Origin: CAYQDR01 sp964416315
GTDB lineage: Bacteria; Methylomirabilota; Methylomirabilia; Rokubacteriales; DASRDR01
Length of the DNA: 11,136 nucleotides
Direction: 5' to 3'
NCBI GenBank assembly: GCA_964416315.1
Contig: CAYQDR010000142.1
Span: 1 to 11,136 of the forward strand
Positions 5,657 through 11,136 of the stretch are shown here, piece after piece. Below the pieces are notes generated by a model that worked only from the letters and a program-made list of their open reading frames with translations, made no database searches and was not told where the DNA came from. The position numbers and the translations under genes were made by a program. The stretch's first letter is position 1, and every line of letters starts with the position of its first letter.

Positions 5657-6520
5657 GTGGCGGTTCTGCGACCCGGCCGGCGCGTTCTCGCGCTGATCCC
5701 GGCCCTCCTCGCCACCGCGGTGACCGTCGGCGCGCAACCAGGCACGGCCATCGTACGGGTGGCGCTCGTCTCGCAGTGGGTGCTCACCCAGCACCGCGTC
5801 GGCTGGGCCCCGGGGAGCGAGCGCCGGCTGGCGCCGGAGTTTCGCCCCGCCCTTGACGGCGGAGTCGTGGAGCGTGTCGTGTTCGCGTGGCAGCGGGGGG
5901 TCATCCAGCGTCGGACCGTCGTCGGGAAGCCGATCCAGGTGCTCGCCGGGGCCGAAGCGGAGGCGCTCGGGGGCCGGGGCCGCTTCGACCTCATTGCGGT
6001 GCGGCCGCCGCTCGGCGGCGCGGCCTGGACCGAGGTGGACGTGGCGCCGAAGACCGGCCAGCCTGAAGACGTCCTGGTCTTGGAGATCGGCGGCGAGCTG
6101 AACACCGTCGGCCAGGTCCTCGAGACGCTGCTCGTGGGCCCTGCCGCGGGTCCCCTCCAGGAGTTGACCCTGGCCCGCCGTGCCATCATCGGCGGTGACG
6201 GGGTGCCGGTCGTCGGAGCGGCCTTCGGCCGGCCCGTGGCCCTGACCCCGTCGCTGCGCTTCGCCGGCACGAGCGGCGTCGAGTTTCTGGTGGCGCGGAG
6301 CCTGGTCGACGCGGCGGTGAACGGCGACATCACGACCAGCGGCCTGGCCGACCAGTCTGCGCTCCAGACGGGCACGGGTGAGTGGCGCGAAGGGGACCGG
6401 GTGTTCGTGCGCGTGCCCCTTGCCAGCCTGCGCGCCGGGGCGCCCGCGATCGTCCTCGGCTGGAAGGATCGGACGTATCGGCCGGACGGGGGCGCCGAGG
6501 ACCAGCGCCGCGGACGGTAG
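5657..6520 (+). CDS. Exported hypothetical protein, 287 aa
   Basis: No family recognised. With the GTG at 5657 the protein begins with a compact signal peptide: Arg-rich start (RPGRR), hydrophobic core VLALIPALLATAVTVGA, probable cleavage before QPG. The mature part, rich in beta-strand-like Val/Gly/Ala, has no cysteine, no lipobox, no later membrane helix, and ends in a charged tail (GGAEDQRRGR), so it is likely periplasmic or secreted. An in-frame ATG at 5606 would add 17 residues translated from the hairpin after the porin gene, giving an odd Pro/Gly-rich leader; I prefer 5657 although neither start has a good ribosome site. It sits between the porin hairpin and two further hairpins, as if a separate unit. 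Function not assignable. Confidence 0.6.
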   Translation: MAVLRPGRRVLALIPALLATAVTVGAQPGTAIVRVALVSQWVLTQHRVGWAPGSERRLAPEFRPALDGGVVERVVFAWQRGVIQRRTVVGKPIQVLAGAEAEALGGRGRFDLIAVRPPLGGAAWTEVDVAPKTGQPEDVLVLEIGGELNTVGQVLETLLVGPAAGPLQELTLARRAIIGGDGVPVVGAAFGRPVALTPSLRFAGTSGVEFLVARSLVDAAVNGDITTSGLADQSALQTGTGEWREGDRVFVRVPLASLRAGAPAIVLGWKDRTYRPDGGAEDQRRGR

Positions 6521-6528
6521 GACGGCTC

Positions 6529-6584
6529 GGGCCATCGGGGGGACTTCCGGTGGCCCGGTCACGGGCGGCGTTCCGCCGCCGCCC
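6529..6584 (+). terminator. Two tandem GC hairpins before the sigma-factor operon
   Basis: GGGCCATCGG (6529-6538) pairs with CCGGTGGCCC (6547-6556), ten pairs with one G-U. GGGCGGCG (6563-6570) then pairs with CGCCGCCC (6577-6584). The first T-rich stretch (ATCTTTT) comes twelve bases later, too far for a classic intrinsic terminator. They probably separate the exported-protein gene from the efflux operon. Moderate evidence. Confidence 0.4.
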
Positions 6585-6621
6585 AATCAGGTTAATCTTT
6601 TCGCCGGGATGGATCGCGGCA

Positions 6622-6655
6622 AACCTTTGCGTGGCCCGTGGCGGATATCTTACAG
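6622..6655 (+). promoter_or_regulatory. Candidate promoter of the ECF sigma operon, AACCTTT-N16-ATATCTTACAG
   Basis: AACCTTT (6622-6628) and ATATCTTACAG (6645-6655) match the element at 3021-3054 in both blocks and in exact spacing. It lies about 50 bases ahead of the preferred sigma-factor start, the right place for a promoter, in an A/T-richer patch. ECF sigma factors commonly transcribe their own operon, so autoregulation is plausible. The block gap is longer than that of known sigma-E-type promoters. If the second block is the -10, a coding start at 6638 is impossible. Confidence 0.45.
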
Positions 6656-6706
6656 AAGCGCAAGGGGGGTCGCGCCCCACTGCCCGGGATGCCCGAGGGA
6701 GCAAGC

Positions 6707-7264
6707 GTGCCCGACGATCAGGAGTTGATGGCGAGGGTCAGCGAGGGGGAGCAGAGCGCCCTGGAGCAACTCTTCGCGCGCTGGGAGGGCCCCCTGTTCG
6801 GCTTCTTTTACCGGCTGGGATGCCCGCCGAGCGCGGTCGCCGACCTCACGGAGGAGGTCCTGGTGGCGGTGTACCGGCAGCGGCGCCGGTACGACATCGG
6901 CCGTCCCTTCGCGCCCTGGCTCTACGGGATCGCACGGATCGTCTGGAAGAGCCACCTGCGCCGCCGTGGCCGCGAGATGCGCCACACGGCGCCGCTCGAA
7001 GCGGCCAGGGCAGTGGCCTCCGCTGACCTCGGGCCCGCCGGCCTCACCGAAGCGCGCGAGGAGGTCAGCGCGGTCCGTTCCGCGACCCAGCAGCTCCCCG
7101 AGGAGCAGCGAACGGTGTTCGTCCTGCGGCACTACCAGGGACTCGGCTACCAGGAGATCGCCGAGACCCTTCAGGTTCCACTCGGGACCGTGAAGTGGCG
7201 GCTCCACGAGGCGGTGCGACACCTCGAGGACACACTGATGGCGTCAGAGAGACGAGGAGCGTAG
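6707..7264 (+). CDS. ECF-type RNA polymerase sigma factor
   Basis: Extracytoplasmic-function sigma-70 family factor that would direct RNA polymerase to a small regulon. Region 2 covers about residues 5-88 (DQELMARVSEGEQSALEQLF to PFAPWLYGIARIVWKSHLRRR, the -10 contact segment). A linker follows, then region 4 at about 120-175 with the helix-turn-helix GYQEIAETLQVPLGTVKWRL. It has the two-domain layout and 185-aa length typical of ECF factors. The GTG at 6707 is chosen because GAGGGAG (6695-6701) lies five bases upstream and the protein then begins like other ECF factors. Longer options (ATG6689, GTG6638) add Arg/Gly/Pro sequence, and GTG6638 lies inside the promoter-like element. The anti-sigma gene starts four bases after the stop. 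Confidence 0.9.
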   Translation: MPDDQELMARVSEGEQSALEQLFARWEGPLFGFFYRLGCPPSAVADLTEEVLVAVYRQRRRYDIGRPFAPWLYGIARIVWKSHLRRRGREMRHTAPLEAARAVASADLGPAGLTEAREEVSAVRSATQQLPEEQRTVFVLRHYQGLGYQEIAETLQVPLGTVKWRLHEAVRHLEDTLMASERRGA

Positions 7265-7268
7265 GCGC

Positions 7269-8123
7269 ATGAACTGTCGGGAGGTCCAGGCCTCTCTGGT
7301 CGACCTCCTCTACGAGGAGCTGGACGCCGAGGAGCGCGTCACGCTGCTCGCGCACCTCGAGGGGTGCGGCGCGTGCGGCGAGCGGTGGCGCCGCCTCTGC
7401 GCGCTCTCCGCCGCGGCCGATCAATGGACTCCGCCCCTGATCCCTCCGGGCATCGCCGAGCGCGCGCTGGCCCGCGTCGCCACCGAGCGGGCGCGGGAGG
7501 CGCAGGGAGCGTGGCCGCAGCTCTCGCCCGAGGACGTCTTGCGGCGAGTGGCGCTCGGGGCCGGGGCGGCGCTCGTTTCGCTGTTGCTGGTCGTCGGCCT
7601 CGTCGAGCGCGAGGCCACGCCCCTGGCGATCGGGGCCCTCGGCGTGGTGTGGACGGGCCTCTACTCTAGCGTGCTTCTCATGAGCTCTCACGCACGGCTC
7701 CGGCCGATCGCGTGGGCGGCGCTGACGGGCGCGGGAGCGACCCTCATCCTCGTCCCGCCCCTGGCCATCCCGAGCGTGGTGGAGCTCTGCGCCCGTCTCG
7801 TGCGGGCGCTGGTCCAAGCCGCTCCGGGATCCCTGTCGTTCGGCTTGCTCCTCGTCGTGGTAGCCGCCGGGTACACGGCCGGCCCGCTGCTGGTGGGCGG
7901 CTTCGCGTTCGGTCGACTTCGGCCGGGCGGGGGCACCTGGCTGGCCGACGGGGCGACGCTCTCGATCCTCTATGCCTTGCTGATCGCGCCGGCCGTCTAC
8001 CTCCAGTGCCTGTCGCTGCCCCTCAACGTCATCGCGCTCTGGATGGCGGGGGCGGTCCTGGGCGCCGGCGTCGCGGGGCCCTTGAGCTTGCAGCTGGCCG
8101 GGTGGCGCGGCACGCCCGCGTAA
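7269..8123 (+). CDS. Zinc-binding anti-sigma factor with multi-pass membrane domain
   Basis: Predicted membrane-bound anti-sigma factor for the ECF factor encoded just upstream. The N-terminal cytoplasmic domain has the ZAS/zf-HC2 pattern: Cys3 (MNC), then His29-x3-Cys33-x2-Cys36 in HLEGCGACG. After a linker, about six hydrophobic segments follow, near residues 93-110, 116-136, 142-166, 183-210, 224-245 and 248-275. Most ZAS proteins have one helix and a periplasmic sensor; here the sensor seems to be the membrane domain itself, with little periplasmic sequence. GAGGAG at 7254-7259 precedes ATG7269. The TolC gene begins 26 bases after the stop, tying this switch to the efflux genes. What signal releases the sigma factor is unknown. 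Confidence 0.85.
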   Translation: MNCREVQASLVDLLYEELDAEERVTLLAHLEGCGACGERWRRLCALSAAADQWTPPLIPPGIAERALARVATERAREAQGAWPQLSPEDVLRRVALGAGAALVSLLLVVGLVEREATPLAIGALGVVWTGLYSSVLLMSSHARLRPIAWAALTGAGATLILVPPLAIPSVVELCARLVRALVQAAPGSLSFGLLLVVVAAGYTAGPLLVGGFAFGRLRPGGGTWLADGATLSILYALLIAPAVYLQCLSLPLNVIALWMAGAVLGAGVAGPLSLQLAGWRGTPA

Positions 8124-8149
8124 CGCGCCGCACACGGGAGGGCGTCTGG

Positions 8150-9496
8150 ATGAGGCGAGTAGCGGGAATTCCATTGCTCGTGGCGGTCTTCAGCGTCCTA
8201 CTTCCAGTCCCCGGCCACGGCCAGGCACCGCTTCCCGCGCGCGAGCTGACGCTCGACGACGTGATCGACATCGCCCTGGCCCGAAACGCGGGCGTCCGGG
8301 CCGCCGAGCATGAGGTGGACGCCGCGGCCAAAGGGCACGAGGCGGCGCGGGGGAGGCTCTGGCCGTTCGCGGACCTCTTCGGGGACTGGCAGTACTCCGG
8401 CCCGGACGCCGAGAACAAGACCCGCCTCCTCGCGAACATCGGGCGGATGCCGCAGCTCGAGTCCGACCGCGCCCAGTTCGATCACAACCTGTACGCCGCC
8501 GGCATCCGGGTGACCTATCCGCTCTACGTCGGCGGGAGGATCCTCGCGGAGATCGAGGCCAACCGGCTGCTGACCCGGCTCGCCCGCGAGCGGCTGGCTC
8601 AGACGGCCGACGAGCTGATCTTTAACCTCAGCAGCACGTTCTACAACCTGCTGCGCCTCAAGGAAAACGTGAAGGCGACCGAAGCGAACGTGCGGGCGCT
8701 GGAGGAGTCGCGGAGGAATATCCAGCATCTGGTCGAGGTCGGGCGTGCCCCGCGAGTCGACCTCTTCAAGGTCAACACCCGCCTGGCGGCTGTCAGGCAG
8801 GAGCTGATCCGCGCGCGGAACGAGGTGGACCTGGCCCACGCGGTCCTCAAGACGCTGATGGGCCTCGAGGTCACCGTGCCGCTCGCGGTGAAGGGGGTGC
8901 TGGGGACGGACGCGGCCCCGCTCGACCTCGGCCAGGACCTCTCGGAGGCCGAGCGCCGCCGACCCGAGCTGGAGGCCAGGCGGCGGGCCGTCGAGGTGCA
9001 GGCGCAGCAGGTGCGGATCGCCCAGGGGGCACGGCTTCCGAGCGTGCAGCTCCGGAGCCAGTACGCCGGCGGCGCCGGGGAGAGCGACCTGAGCCCCATC
9101 GGGGACTTCGTGATCGGCGTGAACGTGTCGATCCCGATCTTCACCGGCGGCCTGCTCACAGCGCGCGTTGCCCAGGAGGAGCTCCGGCTGGCGAAGGTGC
9201 AGCAGGAGCTCGAGAAAGCCCGGCTCGACGTCCAGCTCGACGTGCAGGCCGCGCACCTCGGCATCACCGAAGCCCGGGAGCGGATCGCGACGGCTCAGGC
9301 GGCTCTCGAGGAGGCCCGGGAGGCGCTCCGCATCGAGCAGCTCAAGACAGAGGTCGGCCGCGGAATCATCGAGGACCTCCTCGACGCCCAGGCCGCCGAG
9401 CTCCAGGCCGAGACCAACTACACCCGGGCCCTGGCCGACGTCAACACGGCCCTGGTGGCCCGGAAGAAGGCCATCGGGCGGATCCGGGAGAGGTAG
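8150..9496 (+). CDS. TolC-family outer-membrane efflux channel
   Basis: Outer-membrane factor of a tripartite efflux system, expected to form a trimer with a periplasmic alpha-barrel. The signal peptide (1-25, MRRVAGIPLLVAV to GHGQ) is followed by the usual opening LTLDDVIDIALARNAGVRAAEHEV and two OEP repeats. Each has long charged helices and a strand pair: repeat one about 34-235 with YPLYVGGRI, repeat two about 245-445 with SIPIFTGG LLTARVAQEE and the closing helix ELQAETNYTRALADVNTAL. Length 448 is normal. No lipobox Cys is present, so no lipid anchor. The open frame continues upstream inside the anti-sigma gene, but ATG8150 has GGGAGGG at 8136-8142 seven bases before it and gives a clean signal peptide. 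The adaptor gene starts two bases after the stop. Confidence 0.92.
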   Translation: MRRVAGIPLLVAVFSVLLPVPGHGQAPLPARELTLDDVIDIALARNAGVRAAEHEVDAAAKGHEAARGRLWPFADLFGDWQYSGPDAENKTRLLANIGRMPQLESDRAQFDHNLYAAGIRVTYPLYVGGRILAEIEANRLLTRLARERLAQTADELIFNLSSTFYNLLRLKENVKATEANVRALEESRRNIQHLVEVGRAPRVDLFKVNTRLAAVRQELIRARNEVDLAHAVLKTLMGLEVTVPLAVKGVLGTDAAPLDLGQDLSEAERRRPELEARRRAVEVQAQQVRIAQGARLPSVQLRSQYAGGAGESDLSPIGDFVIGVNVSIPIFTGGLLTARVAQEELRLAKVQQELEKARLDVQLDVQAAHLGITEARERIATAQAALEEAREALRIEQLKTEVGRGIIEDLLDAQAAELQAETNYTRALADVNTALVARKKAIGRIRER

Positions 9497-9498
9497 GC

Positions 9499-11058
9499 AT
9501 GCCGAGACGACCGTCGTCCTGGGGTGACTTCCAGCTCAGCGGGGCAGGCCGAGGCAAGCTCTCGGGGCTCGCCACGGGGTTCAAAGCCCTCGTCTGGGAT
9601 CGGCACCGGTGGATTAGCCGCTGGGCCGTCACGCTCGTGCTCCTGGCCGTCATCTACTACACGACGACCGCCGCCGTGGCGTGGCTCACCGCGCCCCGGA
9701 TCGAGATGACCATGAGCCCCCTCCAGGGGCCGGTCGCGGTGGCGGCGGAGCCGGCGAAGGTGGCGGAGATCGTCGAGAAGGTCACCTACACCGGCTCGAT
9801 CTCGCCCTACCAGGAGATCACGGTCTTTCCCCGCTGGGACGGGTGGGTCCAGGAGTTCACGCTCTACGAGGGCGACCGGGTCGAGCAGGGGCAGGTGATC
9901 GCCCGCCTCGACCGGGCAGAGATCGGATCCGTGGTCGAGCAGGCACGCGCCATGATCGCCCAGGCCGAGGCCGAGGTCCGCCAGATGGAGGCCAACCTCG
10001 CCCGGACGAAGGTCGAGGTCGCCAGGGCAGCGGAGGAGCGCGCCCAGGCCGAGGCGGCGCTGAAGGAAGCGGAAGCCATGCTGACCGTGGCCCGCGCGGA
10101 CCTCGCCGCTGCGCAGCCAGGGGTGACCCAGGCCAGGGCCGAGCTCGAGTACATCGGCGGGGAGTTCAAGCGGGACGAGATCCTGCTGACCCACGGGGCG
10201 ATCGGCCAGGCCACCTTCGACCAGCGTCGCGCGCAGTACGTCTCCGCCCAGGAGCGGGTGCTCCAGGCCCAGGCTCGGGTGGCGCAGATGGAGGCCCGCG
10301 TGACCTCCATGGAAGCCAAGATCGTCAGCGCCAGGGCCGGCATCAATCGGGCCATCGCCAACCAGCAGGCCGCTGACAAGCAGGTCCTGCAGGCCGAGGC
10401 GGCGGTGGCGTCGGCCCAGGCCAAGCTGGCGCAGGCCCGGGACGAGCACGAGCGGCGGAAGGTCGTGCTCGGCTACACGACCGTCGAGGCCCCGATCACC
10501 GGGCGGGTGGCCAAGCGCCACATCTACGCGGGGATCCTGGTGAAACCCGGGATGCCGATCGTGGACCTCCAGGACCTCTCGCGCGTGCGGGTCCAGGCCA
10601 AGGTGGCCGAGAAGGACCTGGCGAAGGTCCGGGTGGGCACCGAGGCGGTCGTGACCTTCCCGGCCCTGCCCGAGGGTCGCAACAAGGTCAACGCCAGGGT
10701 CACCACCGTGTTCCCCCAGCTCGACCCCGTCACGCGCACGACCACCATCGAGATGCTCGTCCCCAACCCCGGTGAGCTGATCAAGCCCGACATGTACGCG
10801 GTGGTGGACTTCGTGCTCGCGCGGCAGCCGAAGGCCGTCACGATCCCGCGGGTGGCGGTGGAGCGGGACCTGCAGGGGCAGCCGAAGGTCTTCGTGACCG
10901 ACGGGGTCTCGGCCATGCCCCGCGCGGTGCAGCTCGGGATCGCCTCGGGCGACCGGGTCGAGGTCCTCGACGGGGTGAAGGACGGCGAGATGGTGATCTA
11001 CAAGGGCCAGCGGGGCCTGGTCGAGGGGCAGCAGGTCAACATCGTGGCCGGGCTGTAG
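9499..11058 (+). CDS. Periplasmic adaptor (membrane fusion protein) of RND efflux system
   Basis: HlyD/AcrA-family adaptor that would bridge the inner-membrane pump and the TolC-like channel. An unusual cytoplasmic N-terminus of about 40 residues precedes a membrane anchor (about 43-64, AVTLVLLAVIYYTTTAAVAW). The split lipoyl domain is at 108-138 (WDGWVQEFTLYEGDRVEQGQ) and 326-358 (TTVEAPITGRVAKRHI, VKPGMPIVDL). Between them lies a coiled-coil hairpin, about 140-325, with its tip near LLTHGAIGQATFDQ (229-242); arms near 90 residues exceed those of MexA-type adaptors. A beta-barrel (360-440, EMLVPNPGELIKPDMYAVVDF) and a membrane-proximal domain complete it. No lipobox Cys. The upstream stop is two bases away and GGGAGAGG at 9486-9493 serves as ribosome site. 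Confidence 0.92.
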   Translation: MPRRPSSWGDFQLSGAGRGKLSGLATGFKALVWDRHRWISRWAVTLVLLAVIYYTTTAAVAWLTAPRIEMTMSPLQGPVAVAAEPAKVAEIVEKVTYTGSISPYQEITVFPRWDGWVQEFTLYEGDRVEQGQVIARLDRAEIGSVVEQARAMIAQAEAEVRQMEANLARTKVEVARAAEERAQAEAALKEAEAMLTVARADLAAAQPGVTQARAELEYIGGEFKRDEILLTHGAIGQATFDQRRAQYVSAQERVLQAQARVAQMEARVTSMEAKIVSARAGINRAIANQQAADKQVLQAEAAVASAQAKLAQARDEHERRKVVLGYTTVEAPITGRVAKRHIYAGILVKPGMPIVDLQDLSRVRVQAKVAEKDLAKVRVGTEAVVTFPALPEGRNKVNARVTTVFPQLDPVTRTTTIEMLVPNPGELIKPDMYAVVDFVLARQPKAVTIPRVAVERDLQGQPKVFVTDGVSAMPRAVQLGIASGDRVEVLDGVKDGEMVIYKGQRGLVEGQQVNIVAGL

Positions 11059-11083
11059 GGACTCGAGGCGGAGGCCCACGGAG

Positions 11084-11136
11084 ATGCTCAAGCTCCTGCC
11101 CAAGTACTCGGTCGAGCACCCGGTCGTCATGATCGC
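11084..11136 (+). CDS. RND efflux pump, N-terminal fragment cut by window end
   Basis: Seventeen complete codons are visible (MLKLLPKYSVEHPVVMI), which run past the window edge. The pattern of a basic start, then S-V-x-x-P-V-V-x-M leading into a membrane helix, is the usual beginning of RND permeases (AcrB/MdtB/CzcA type). The start lies 25 bases after the adaptor stop, with GGCGGAGG at 11068-11075 as ribosome site, and order channel-adaptor-pump is typical. The substrate class (drug or metal) cannot be decided from this fragment. Confidence 0.75.
   Translation, partial: MLKLLPKYSVEHPVVMI

Noticed and set aside
5516..6586. 356-codon open frame on the minus strand
   Set aside because: Antisense shadow of the exported-protein gene and of two hairpins; no signal peptide, domain or ribosome site.
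6638..6706. Longer start (GTG6638) for the ECF sigma factor
   Set aside because: It lies inside the promoter-like element, lacks a ribosome site, and adds a basic low-quality segment; GTG6707 has GAGGGAG at five bases.
7712..8149. Upstream extension of the TolC reading frame
   Set aside because: It overlaps the anti-sigma membrane domain in another frame, is Arg/Gly/Pro-rich, and would bury the clear signal peptide at 8150.
7065..8174. 369-codon open frame on the minus strand
   Set aside because: Antisense of the sigma and anti-sigma genes, charged low-complexity sequence, no motif.
9418..11130. 570-codon open frame on the minus strand
   Set aside because: It is antisense to the clear adaptor gene, is made of His/Leu/Asp/Gly-rich sequence typical of a reversed G+C-rich gene, and has no domain pattern.

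Overview
The window is G+C-rich throughout, and almost every real gene carries a G- or C-ending codon bias. Most genes encode envelope proteins: signal peptides, an outer-membrane beta-barrel ending in Phe, a PagL-like lipid A deacylase and a TolC/MFP/RND efflux set. This indicates a Gram-negative (diderm) bacterium. The style resembles environmental lineages such as Rokubacteria/Methylomirabilota or a deltaproteobacterium, but nothing here fixes the taxonomy. All supported genes are on the + strand. No IS element, CRISPR array, tRNA or rRNA was found.

Region 1 (1-1493) is a tightly coupled trio. A trypsin-like serine protease domain protein is joined by an ATGA overlap to a 59-residue single-helix protein, which is joined by a TGATG overlap to a small CxxC/CxxC zinc-ribbon protein. 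A 23-bp tandem near-duplication lies at the very start of the protease gene.

Region 2 (1494-2728) holds a small single-pass membrane protein and a PagL/acyloxyacyl-hydrolase-family outer-membrane protein.

Region 3 (2729-3315) has no convincing gene but is not empty. It carries a promoter-like element, a strong hairpin just downstream of it, and a textbook intrinsic terminator with a 12-bp perfect stem and seven T's. Together these suggest an unannotated RNA of about 200 nt, or an attenuating leader for the next gene.

Region 4 (3316-6520) encodes a MerR-type DNA-binding protein, a 504-residue outer-membrane porin-like protein followed by a 13-bp hairpin, and an unrecognised exported protein.

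Region 5 (6521-11136) is an efflux operon with its own regulators. An ECF sigma factor and a zinc-binding anti-sigma factor with about six membrane helices are followed, within a few bases to a few tens of bases, by a TolC-type outer-membrane channel, a membrane-anchored periplasmic adaptor with an unusually long coiled-coil hairpin, and the first codons of an RND pump.

The most notable observation is that the element ahead of the candidate RNA (3021-3054) and the one ahead of the ECF sigma gene (6622-6655) share the form AACCTTT-N16-ATAWCTWACAG with exactly the same spacing. This is consistent with one regulator, possibly the ECF factor itself, reading both sites.
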